Assembly: GCF_033568475.1 (NCBI RefSeq)
Contig: NC_133120.1
Location: 82,788,151-82,852,150 of the forward strand
Reading direction: 5' to 3'
Length of the DNA stretch: 64,000 bases
From: Henckelia pumila
Lineage: Eukaryota; Streptophyta; Magnoliopsida; Lamiales; Gesneriaceae
In this document: one piece after another, positions 1 to 10,274 of the stretch
Layout: every line of letters starts with the position of its first letter
Position numbering within the stretch: position 1 is the first letter of the stretch
The notes under the pieces: generated by a model
What the model saw: only the letters and a program-made list of their open reading frames with translations
Databases searched by the model: none
Told to the model about the DNA's origin: nothing
Program-made: the position numbers and the translations under genes

Positions 1-56
1 GTATATCAATAATAAGATAATATATATTCATATATATCTAATATAATAACAATAGC

Positions 57-101
<45 letters not shown>

Positions 102-772
102 CTATATTTATATATATTATAAGATTAAAATAATAACAAAACGTAACATAACTATTCTTTATTATTAATACATTTAATTTTTATTATATTAATATAATAT
201 ATTTAATTATAAAAAAGAAGAAATTTGAAATATATACTAAAACATATTATTAAAATAAATTTAAAATTCAAAATAATGCTTTAAAAAATTCTGAAAAATA
301 ATCCATACCTTCGAATGACTTTTTTTTTTTTTTTTAATACCTACAAGCAGCAATTAAACATATTTCAATTATAGTAACTCAATTAAACCAAAACACCCAA
401 ATTTCAAAACCCTACTCTCAAATTTACCTTCAAATTTTGAAATAGAGCTCCAACCAACCTAAATATGTTCTTTCTAGCTTGAACAACGATCGGAGGCGAT
501 GAACGACGATGAAAAAAAACACGGTTGGTCGGACGATGTTTTTGAGAGGGCGAAGAAAACTCGAAAAATTGGTGTAAAAAAAAAATCTTGTTGCAAGGAT
601 TCCGAAAGTACTCTCGGATTTGCAATTGGACGAACGATGACGGAGAAATTTACGGTCAAAGAAACTAAAATTGAGAAGAGAAGAAATGTCGTAGAGACAA
701 TGGAGGAAGAAACATGAATTATTGAATTCACAGAGGTGGGTGGGGCGCAACAAAATTAATGGAGCATCTGGG
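1..772. other. AT-rich intergenic DNA, no gene seen
   Basis: No reading frame here looks like a protein. A (TA)n tract lies at about 60-98, and short A and T runs are frequent. The small ORFs between 404 and 786 overlap each other on both strands and have low-complexity translations. From about 720 the composition becomes GC-richer, leading into the hairpin at 773. Confidence 0.6.
60..98. repeat. (TA)n microsatellite
   Basis: A near-uninterrupted run of alternating T and A, about 39 bases long. Similar runs occur at about 4218-4249, 40789-40809 and 50993-51016. Confidence 0.9.
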
Positions 773-839
773 GCATCCGCTGCCACTAGGAGCGGACGCT
801 GCCAATGTGGCAGCGTCCGCTCCTAGTGGCAGCGGATGC
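773..839. repeat. 67-bp perfect inverted repeat (32-bp arms, 3-nt loop)
   Basis: The left arm (773-804) is the exact reverse complement of the right arm (808-839), separated by the three bases ATG. The arms are GC-rich in an AT-rich setting. The core words GCATCCGCTGCC and AGCGGACGCTGCC recur in degenerate form downstream to about 930 (for example GCATCTGCTCC, GCATCCGTTGTC). The piece therefore looks like part of a larger repetitive element. A DNA cruciform or RNA hairpin is possible; no function can be assigned. Confidence 0.9.
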
Positions 840-1045
840 TGCTGGCGTGTGCACTGCCACACGCCACGATGCAGCATCTGCTCCAAGTGTTAGCGGACTC
901 TACCACGTACACCTGAGCATCCGTTGTCAGATTTGGAGTTTTACGGTATTTTTGAAATTTTTTTAAATTCACGGTATTTTTGAAATTTATTTTTTAATTT
1001 ACAGTAAAAATAAAAAAAAAACCCTTAGTTATAGCAAACATAAGT
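840..1045. other. Repeat-derived leader before the viral ORF
   Basis: Contains degraded copies of the GC-rich words found in the hairpin. Two direct copies of ACGGTATTTTTGAAATTT lie at 943 and 971. An A-rich stretch ends just before the pararetroviral ORF. No promoter could be identified. Confidence 0.5.
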
Positions 1046-2428
1046 ATGGAGATGTTTAGTGAAACAGACCAAACTGATTTTGAACAAATAGGAATAAATA
1101 CAGAAGAATTATATCATTCACATCAGGAATCAGAACAGTATAGAGATATGGATATTTCAAAATCAGAATCTGAAGATGATTCTAGACCACGATTAAATCT
1201 AAGAACAAATGTAGAAGGTAGTGGTGGAAGAGATGATGAAGAATTTAAATATAACAGAGACCAATACTCTGGATCTTATAAAGATGTTAGAGATATTCTT
1301 AGAGAATCAAAAACATCAGGATTTGTGAAACAGAATATCTTAGATTTAGGTTGTTCAACAGCTAAAGAAAGAAAATCAAAGATAGATTATTGGGCAAATG
1401 AACTATCAGTACAAATTCAATTAACACCATTATTAGACAAAAGTGAGAATATTCAAGTTTTAACTCATGAGATGATAAAAATGACACTGGTAGGAGCAGT
1501 AAGAATTTGGGCTGAAAACTTAGTAATTACTAATCTACCACAAGGAATGACAGGACATCGATATTTCGAACTATTTGTTGATGCCTTGTACCAAAAATTT
1601 TTAGGAGTTTCTAATAATGACGCTAATTTAGTAGCCAAAAATATAGAACAAAATAGAGCAATCTTTATTCTGGATAATATAAAATTATGTAATTTATGTT
1701 ATCTAAAAGAATTTATATGTGACTATGAAACAAACTATTATCAGTTAATAGATGCTGATAAAAAAGAACATTATAAATTAAGTATTTTTAATAAAATACC
1801 TAATATACTAATAAATAGTAAAGATGAATTCTTAACTAGCGCTTATGCCAAAACACTAGGAGGAGCTATTAAATTTATTAAAGATGTTATAACAAAGAAA
1901 TGTCATGAAGTAACATTAAATAAAAGAATATCCAGATCTTACAAACAAAACAATAAACTTTGTTGTGACAAAATGAAATTCACAGTGAAAGAATACGGTT
2001 GCAAAACAAACATGTCACACAGACATTTAAAACGACAGAAACAAAATAAATTTAATAAACCTTATAAATATTTTAATAGGAAATTTATTCCCTATAAGAA
2101 AAAGAAATTTAGAAGGAATTTCTTCAGAAAACCTTATAAAAGAAAATTTTATAAAAAGTTTGATGATAAAAAACCACCTTGCTCAAAAGGTAAAGAAAAG
2201 AACTGCGCATATTGGTTGTGCAATGAAAAAGGTCATTATGCAAATGAATGTCCAAAACGAAATGAAAAGAAAAACAAAGTTAAACTTTTAGAAGAATTAT
2301 ACACTTTTGGATTTTATCCAATTGAAACAATTGAATGTTCATCAGAAGATGAAAATATTTATTATCTTGATGAATCTAGTGAGTCAAATTTCGAATTTGA
2401 TTCCATATTTGATAATAATAATGATTAA
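1046..2428 (+). CDS. Endogenous pararetrovirus (Caulimoviridae) coat-protein-like ORF, uninterrupted
   Basis: Encodes 460 residues. The layout matches plant pararetrovirus coat proteins: an acidic, serine-rich N terminus (about 1-75), a central capsid-like region (about 90-290), a very basic Lys/Arg/Phe-rich stretch (about 320-385), a zinc-knuckle region near residues 391-407, and an acidic C-terminal tail. The knuckle keeps Cys, GHYANEC and the final Cys. However, the Cys expected three residues before the CNEKGHYANEC motif is Tyr (codon TAT, one change from TGT), so the zinc site is probably damaged. No reverse transcriptase, movement protein or protease reading frame lies next to it, so this is a fragment of an integrated genome. 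That it stays open over 460 codons is unusual for an old insertion. It could be recent, or could have been retained. The family assignment rests on recognised motifs, not on a search. Confidence 0.75.
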   Translation: MEMFSETDQTDFEQIGINTEELYHSHQESEQYRDMDISKSESEDDSRPRLNLRTNVEGSGGRDDEEFKYNRDQYSGSYKDVRDILRESKTSGFVKQNILDLGCSTAKERKSKIDYWANELSVQIQLTPLLDKSENIQVLTHEMIKMTLVGAVRIWAENLVITNLPQGMTGHRYFELFVDALYQKFLGVSNNDANLVAKNIEQNRAIFILDNIKLCNLCYLKEFICDYETNYYQLIDADKKEHYKLSIFNKIPNILINSKDEFLTSAYAKTLGGAIKFIKDVITKKCHEVTLNKRISRSYKQNNKLCCDKMKFTVKEYGCKTNMSHRHLKRQKQNKFNKPYKYFNRKFIPYKKKKFRRNFFRKPYKRKFYKKFDDKKPPCSKGKEKNCAYWLCNEKGHYANECPKRNEKKNKVKLLEELYTFGFYPIETIECSSEDENIYYLDESSESNFEFDSIFDNNND

Positions 2429-4218
2429 ACTAAGAACAAGGGCATTTTTGGAACAATTTAAACAATAGAGAGTTGAAATAAAGTTTAAACAATTAGGGAG
2501 TAAAAATAAAGTTAAATTTGGCTTTGGGAAGTGATTTGTAAGTTGCCCTTGATTTAACCCTGAGGTGGATGAATTTGACCTTGACTTTTTACTTATTGCT
2601 CATTGGCTGGAGCCTGCCATGCTTGGCTTCTAACACATGTTTTCTTATCTCTTGGGCTTCCTATTTTAATTACAACGTACAGAGGATTGCTAATTTTATT
2701 TTCTATTGTTTTGTACAATTTAAAATTAATTTCTAGTACTTCTTCCTCCAAGAATATAATGTTTTTTGGAAATAAGTCGAGGTTGAGATATCGAACCAAA
2801 ATATCGAATTTTCGGGATACCATACCGAATTTTTTTTGATATATATACATTTTTTTGGTATATCGAATTTTTTTTCGGGTTCTATACGGTATTAGTATGA
2901 ATTTTTTCCATACCAATATTTCAGAATTTCGATATTGGTATCGGTATAAATTTTTTTTCATACCAATATTTTTGATACAGTATATCGAAAACACACCCTT
3001 AGGAATAACTATGTATACGTTTTTAAAGGGACGGGCAGGTAATTGATGATTGCGCATTTTAGAATGTCAAATTATTATTATTTTTTCCAAAAAATTTGCT
3101 CAAAATGGGATTGATCAGTTGGCTCATTTCATGGTGACGATCCAAACATGCAATTCTGTAGCCTGCTTTCATTTATTAAACTGAAATAAAATGGTGCAGT
3201 GAAGCTTGATTAATGAGCTCAAATAGATTGAGCCGAGCTCGATCTTTATTATTTTTCTTTTAAAAATTAGAACATAAAGTTTTTCTATTTCAGATTTGAC
3301 TCGAAAAAATTTCGACTAATTCAAACTAGAGGCCGAGTTCAAAAAAAGTTTGAAATAAATTAAAGCTCGAATTGTGGCCGGTTCCTTTCGATTTTTTTGT
3401 GAGCCGTTATAAATTTACTTGTCAAAATCGTGTATTGATCCAAATCATCATACTTTTTTTTAATTATTGATTGATTTTTAATCATGTTTTATCGAATGTT
3501 GATATAACATCGATCGTATTATCAATTATTCGATATAACATCCATAATTTTTCAATATTGTATCATCATTTTTCATTATCGCATGGAAAAAAAAAAAATT
3601 GCTGCTAAAACACAAATTTGAGGAATTAAAGAAGCAATCCACCCATAGAAAAAGTATCAGTGGCTAGCTATTTCTGTCCACCTATAACTATTACACTAGT
3701 CAATCCGTCTGAAATATATATTAAAGAGACTTTGGACAAATGCCATTGCCAGCCATCTACACATGCACTTCAAATTAATTAAAAATCGAAAACATTAAAT
3801 ATGAATTCACGCAGTTGTATTGTACAGTCATAATAAGTCCCGTTGGAAGCCCATCGTTGTCTGAATTTTTTAAATTAATTTAAAACCACAATACGCCTAC
3901 AAACGAGTTCATATATCAAAACAATTCAATTCTATCCAAATATTTCAATTAATTGATTTCAAGATTTGCCTGCATGTTGGTCGGAGCAGGTAACCATATG
4001 TTTCAATAAAATACGAGTGTGTGTGGCCGGTCATATTCAAATCACACAAAAAATACTCGTGAGACCGTTAATTAGTTAATTTGTGAGACATATTTTTTAT
4101 TTTTCAGACATATTAAATAATTTTTTATGTTAAATATCTGTCAAATTGAAATCTTGCATCGTCATCCAAAACACATATTAAATTTTTTTTTAGAAATTTA
4201 CATGTTAAATTCAATTTA

Positions 4219-4254
<36 letters not shown>

Positions 4255-7200
4255 TTTGGAGTAATAAATAAGTAAATGGTGCATTTTAATTAATTAATTA
4301 ATATGGAATGATAACGTTATTTTAATTGGTCAAATATTTAATTTCCTCGGTCACGCGGATGAGGCAATGTGCACCGCCAGATGATAATTGGATGCATGCT
4401 CAATTAATTAATTAATTAAGAATCCCAATTATTATATATTATATATTATGATGATGATAATTAGGAAATTATCGGTGATGTGTGTTAGTTATGATTACTA
4501 GGAGGAGATAGTGTTGGCCTACTCTATTTCTCATTGATTTTGCTTCACTAATGACTTAAGCATGGCGTCATGTACACACCATTTCCAATTAAAAAAAAAT
4601 CAAGAAATTATTGATTCCACGACTTAATCGATGTTACATAGAATTTACTCGTAAATTGTTTGTTTGGCCAAGAAATTTACTCCAGTAATACACATAAATC
4701 ATAATCATTAAATTGGTCGGAAAATTGAGAAATTATATTTCCTGATTGTAAAAAATAATTCGAAATTATTATAGGGGTATCCAAACTGATAGCGGTCACC
4801 ATGTGCAGCCTTATTGTGTGAATTCAATCAAGATTATTATTTCATAGAATTAGTATTTCTTTTTTAAAAAATTATAAATATTAGCTTTCCGTCGTTTAAT
4901 GAATGAAATCCATTTCTTTAATTAATATTTGTTTATGGCTAATCATATATGTGTGTGACAAGAGACGAGCTTAACATGTGAGATCATCTGTCACATTATT
5001 TGTCTTCATCAAACGACTATTGCTTACGGGGCAACCATATTACAATTCACATTTTTCAGTAAAACGGTTTGACACGATCAATATCGATCTACAATAAAAA
5101 TTAATATTTTGGACATTAATATAATATTTTTTATGAGTTGGATTCTTTATGACCTGTCTAACGAAATTGACCTGAATACTATTGTGATATGTAAAAATAA
5201 TAATATAGTAAAGACTAATGATGAGATTTTTGAGCAGATAACCACTAAAGATTGAATTTATTGGCATACCTACGCTGTTAAGTATACAGTTATTGCATCA
5301 TAATTGAAATTTGGCAGAGTTAATGATGGGGTCAACTTGGGATGCCTACCTTAATACACGATTTAGAATTATTAATTATGATCCACATTTTGAATTTAGA
5401 ACCATAACGAGTTGGTATTTATCATGGAAATATATTATTTTATTTTTTTTTAATTCTAATATGATTGCACATGACTCGTGAATCTCGCATGCTATATACG
5501 TTTTCAAATTATTGTCCAATGTCCATAGACTCCATACGCATCTTTACAAAATTTGTGAAACTTGTAATTTTTAATATTATAGATCTTTTAAAAAAAGATA
5601 TGTAGCACTTGTTAGAGCCTTAAAATTAATACTAATAATAAAAATTATTCCAGAGTTTATCCAATACACACCGAAGGATAATGACTACAGATTTCCACGT
5701 CATAAAAATAATATACATATTTTCTATACATGTTCCAAAACAAGTATAAATGTTACTATGTTATTGAACAAATATCGAGTATCTCAATTTCATGCTTCGA
5801 ATAATATAATATTGTCTTTCTAGAGAGGTCCCAATAAATATGTCGAGGGGGCTGATGATTCCAGCTATGTAATAACTAGTAAATATTCTAAATGATTTGA
5901 ACAAAAAAAAAATTTTAATAGTATCCATGAATGAGGGGCCTTCAACAATACACTTCTGGTAGGAATTAGAATAGGGCCCGAAATATCTGTGGTCGAAAAG
6001 TTTTTGTGGGGCCCAATAAGATATGGTTCCAATCTGGATTCGATATTTACCCAACCCGACAAATGAAACTTCTCTGTCAGCCCAAACGCGTGTTTATTTA
6101 TTGTCAAAGCTGTAATGGGCCAGCCCATCTAATTTATCTGGGCACATTTTCATTTCTTATTATTCTCGCCCTCCTCGTTGCCACATAAAATCGCAGCAAA
6201 TAAAAAATATAGTTTGAGATTCCGGAATTCATGAAATACAAGAAGCATTATCAAATATATATCAATACCCCTTTTTTCCCCATAAAATTTTAAAATGAAT
6301 AGATTAAATTTCTTAAATAATTCTAAAAATGGGCCCTTAATATAGTCCCAGATACTCAAAACATGAATAAAAATCTTAGAAAAATTACAAAATTGGAGTA
6401 TTATTAGATAGACAAGTAAATTAAATGTGATTAAATGAGTGGTAATAAAAGGGGCCAGGGGTGGTTTGTTATCGGGACGACAGCAATACAACAGACATCC
6501 ACGGGGCGTACACGTGCGCCTCACGTGCACATCTCTCTAAGGAAAGTAAAATCTCATATTCTTAAATAGTTAAATTATATCAACCTCGGTTAAAAAATCT
6601 TTTTTTTTAATTAAAAAAGGTGAAAAACCCTCAGGGGTAAAATTAACCGTATTTAAAATTTCTTGTTTTTTAAAAATGTGCAATTAGCCCCATAAAACCA
6701 TCTCCTATCATATATTTCATGCTCACTATTTGGGGAAAAAATATAAGAATAATCATCATGAGGAAATGTGTTTTAGTGAAATGTATATTATATTATTTAA
6801 GTTTGGGAATTGTTTTTGGATTGGTTGGGAGTGAGCAAGTAAAACCAGAAGAGTTATTATAGGGACAAAGTTCAATATTACTGTTATTTTCAAAACACTA
6901 TTAAAATAAGTAGTAATTAATAGTAAAAGAATTTTTATTGAATAATTGTGTTTTTGATCGGATGAGCTGGTGTGTTTTTTTTTAAAGAAAATAAATTGAT
7001 TCATTAAATTAAAAAAAACTCGTACTTAAGAATTAATGAGACATGAATAGTTTTGACTGAATTAAGGAAACGGAATGAGAAAATTACTATAAAACAACAA
7101 ATATTTCTTAATCTTAATGAGGATTATTTATTTATGACTTTGGGAGTGAGACGGGACATGTTAGCGATCTTTGTTTGGTCAAATTGAGGATTATTTATTT

Positions 7201-7951
7201 ATGACTTTTGAGCCAATCCATTTTAAAGCTCCGCCACAAGCTACAGTTGGCAAAGTTTTTTGATATTTTTGCTCTGTAATGTCGCACAAAATGTATGCAA
7301 GCAGGTCCCATAAAAAATTTTAGTATTAAATTACTATATAATATAATTCAATTAATGCTGAAGTTGATAATTATATATTAATTTATCATATCATTATTAT
7401 ACGCACGTACGTATGCATGCATGCTTGGCTTCTAAATCTTAGCACCCACCATGTTTTCTACGAGGTGACCCCTATCTCCTTCGCATATTTATATTTATAT
7501 ATATAAAAATACATTTATTCGATCAGATTTTTATTCAAATATTATATTGATAAGGGTTTCCCCAGAACACGTGTATAGCAGGCTTACAACTTCTATATAT
7601 TTTAAATTCAAAATTTCTATTTAGAGATATAAATTGTATTTCTAATTATGAAGTTAATTTGAGGTTGTTGAAATTTGATGTGTGTGGCAACGGTGACAAG
7701 TTGGATTTGTATCACTTTTGATGCAGACATTGAAGATTTATGGATGGAGGAAGAACATGTGAAGTGGTAGGCATAGAAGGAGACCAAGTCCCATTGCCAA
7801 TCTCCCTCTGAGGATTTCTGCCTTTTGTGTAGTCATTTTCTACTTTCACCATCTGTTCATGCAAAACAAAACAACTTTTCTTTTTCCCTCGATATTGAAT
7901 TTTTGTACGTCGTCAAAGTGAAAACAAACATATAATAATTGATTTTTTTTT
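2429..7951. other. Long intergenic region, repeat remnants only
   Basis: No supportable gene. At about 2770-3010 there is a cluster of short related words (GATATCGAATTTT, CATACCAATATTT and their complements) ending in AACACACCCTTAG. It resembles a decayed terminal-inverted-repeat element, but no clean termini were found. At 3200-3390, words of the type GAGCTCGA suggest another old repeat. A (TA)n tract lies at about 4218-4249. A 28-bp direct repeat (GAGGATTATTTATTTATGAC...) occurs at about 7119 and 7183. ORFs in this stretch are short and low-complexity. Confidence 0.55.
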
Positions 7952-8085
7952 ATCCTCGAGCACTTGCCGCCTTACAAAAAACTATAACTGGTGGTAACAA
8001 TGTAACTCAAATATTTTAAACCGTACATCAGTCCGAATGTTATGGTTCGATCGTATCCATCAAAGATAATTGTTGCATCCCAACA
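7952..8085 (-). mobile_element. Solo LTR of a TRIM-type element (degenerate)
   Basis: This stretch shares order and words with the LTRs of the complete TRIM at 16554-16901: GAGCACTTGCCGC, AACTATAACTGGTGG, CAACTCAAAT-like, AAACCG, GGTTCGATCG, ending in CCCAACA. Only one copy is present, with no primer binding site beside it, so it is best read as a solo LTR. The first bases (TGTAGGACC in the family) are lost. Confidence 0.6.
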
Positions 8086-9884
8086 GAACGAACACAAAAT
8101 ATCGCCAGGTATACAAATCGATCAAAGTGCATAAATGCATCGATCAATAGAATACTTATGCCGATTTCGACATGTCAGATATCCCTAAAATACAACGATC
8201 TCGGATCTCACAAATTTGTATATGGAAATTGAGGAGCTAATCAAATTTATTAATTAGTTGAAAGAATCAGAAATAAAATTAGTTCCAAGCAAAGGTTGCA
8301 TAGACATCATTCAATTTCTTTGAAATATTCAAACGAAAGTACAAATGTTGTGTTTTTTTATGGGCTGGCCTGTTTGGATTTGAAACTCTTACTGGACCTG
8401 ATTGAACTAAGTCTAGTAAGAGTTGGATTTTTCAAGATAAAGGTGTATCATTCATCCTTCATTCTTGCCATAATCAAACAAGTGCAAACCACTTTTATGG
8501 TTTCCTTTTTTGTTTTTTGTTTTTTTATTTAATGGATAATATATGAATTTGGTCTAGAGCAGGAACTCGGAAGGGAATTGCGCAATGAAGCTACGCATCA
8601 TATATTTATAATATTATTTACTCATAGATAGCTTTCTTTAATTTATTTAGAATAATAAATTCATTCTTTTTTAAAATATTAATAAAATCAAAATAATTTA
8701 AAAAATGCATAAATGGTTTTAGCTCACTAATTTTTTGTGGGGAGTTTTATCAAATTTAAAAATAAATAAAATAATAAGAAGATTTTTTTGTATTGCGAAA
8801 TTAAGAACGTCACGTTCCAAACATGGCATTCTCTTAAAAAAAAAAAACATGGCATTGTCTTTAAAAAACCAAAAGTTTAGGGTGCAATGCAAAACTGCAA
8901 TGCGCGAAAATATATCTTATTATATATAACGTGTGTTTTCTCATTTAATTTTAGTATCACAATTAAACAGTTAAATTTCTACTTTGAACGAAAAAGTAGA
9001 TATATACTCGATCGAATAATTGTATTTCTTTTAACAGTTTTTGTTTTATTTTATAAAAAAAATCTAGTTCTCCCTCACATGATTATCAGTTTGTCACATC
9101 GAAAGTGATCGATCACAAATGAAATTAAACAAAAACATAAGATTTTAAAGGTGAAAAACAAAATATAAATTTCAGGTGGAAGGTATATTTCCAGAGCGAT
9201 GACTTGTCACATGTGCATTGTGATTTATCGTGTCGGGTAACTTTACGTATTTTAATATTTTTTGTAAATTCATTTACAATCCCTAATATAAAATGAACTT
9301 AAAAGTTAAAACTTAATTTTTTTGTAGTTACAAATCAATCAATTACATTTCAATAAAAGAACATGAGTTTAAATAATTAAAAAAAATACAGAAACACGAG
9401 TACTCTTCAAGTAATTAGGAAACACGAATATTTTTTTTTGAAGGAATTTTTTTTTTTTTTTGTAGGAAACACAATTTGAATATATACACCTTATAATTTG
9501 AAAAAAAAAAAAAAAAAGAGAGAGACAAAGTTACCATTTAAGTTTGACTTATTTGGTTTTCGGTCTTTTAAATAAGTAGTCAACATTGGATTTTGGGCTT
9601 CTAGCTAATTTATGTTTTAACTGAATTGAATTTTAGTCATGTTCCTCCAATATACAAGTTAACATATATGATATTTAAAATTGCCGACACAACAGCAAAT
9701 TTGCATTTTTCTGGCACTCTCAGGAAAGAAAAAAAAAACCAAGTTAGAATATCAAAATAATGCTTAATTATAATATATACACGAACTTTAATTAATCTAG
9801 GAGAAAATAATAATAAAAAATGATTAAAAGCAACAATATGTCAATATCTACAAATTAAGATGCATATATATATGACTTGCTAGC
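8086..9884. other. AT-rich intergenic DNA, no gene seen
   Basis: Contains A/T homopolymers (for example around 9430-9520) and short ORFs without coding character. This is the downstream side of the small minus-strand gene at 9885. Confidence 0.6.
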
Positions 9885-10226
9885 TTAACAAGTGCTGGTC
9901 ACTGAATTTGACCTTTGCAAAGAAGAAAAAGAATTGAAAAAATCAATGCAATCCTCAATGGCTTCGGCCCGCTGGCAATCCAGCTTCTCCGCATACGAAC
10001 GCGACTTCGCAAACGTAGCCGAAGAAACTTTACGCGGCGGCGGCGACGGCGACGGCGACGGCGACGTCACAAACCACAACGCCATCTCCACCTTTGTCCC
10101 GATCTGCCTCAGCAATCTCGCCGGAGAAAACCTCCACCTGTTCATTTTCAAGGATCCCTTGTTGTTTTCTCCGGACTTTGCCGCCGCCCCGGTTGGTTCA
10201 GGGCTGAAACTCACTCTCCCTCTCAT
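9885..10226 (-). CDS. Small serine-rich plant protein (family often annotated josephin-like)
   Basis: Encodes 113 residues in one exon. It has the features of a small plant family: an N-terminal MRGRVSFSPE motif, a basic central part (FSPARLLRQIGTKVEMAL), a Ser/Pro repeat, then the conserved tail KSRSYAEKLDCQRAEAIEDC followed by FFNSFSSLQRSNSV. The tail is rich in likely phosphorylation sites. The Ser-Pro stretch is encoded by a GGCGAC-type repeat at about 10038-10068. No signal peptide, membrane segment or catalytic site is visible, and the Josephin protease fold itself is not present in a protein this short, so no function is claimed. A TATATATATA box lies at 10264-10274, only 38 bp upstream of the ATG, which would give a very short leader. 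The opposite-strand ORFs (9892-10251) are shadows. Confidence 0.75.
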   Translation of the reverse strand: MRGRVSFSPEPTGAAAKSGENNKGSLKMNRWRFSPARLLRQIGTKVEMALWFVTSPSPSPSPPPRKVSSATFAKSRSYAEKLDCQRAEAIEDCIDFFNSFSSLQRSNSVTSTC

Positions 10227-10263
10227 TTTTTTGTTTTATGTGTGTGAGTGAGAGAGACTGAAG

Positions 10264-10274
10264 TATATATATAT
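10264..10274 (-). promoter_or_regulatory. Possible TATA box for the small serine-rich gene
   Basis: An alternating TA run 38 bp upstream of the start codon on the minus strand. TA runs are common in this DNA, so position is the main support. Confidence 0.35.

Noticed and set aside
404..786. Overlapping short ORFs on both strands
   Set aside because: The translations are low-complexity (Phe/Ser or Lys/Glu) and mutually exclusive, with no motif.
2593..3057. 154-residue minus-strand ORF
   Set aside because: The translation is Lys/Tyr/Ile-rich, made of repeated short words from an old AT-rich repeat.
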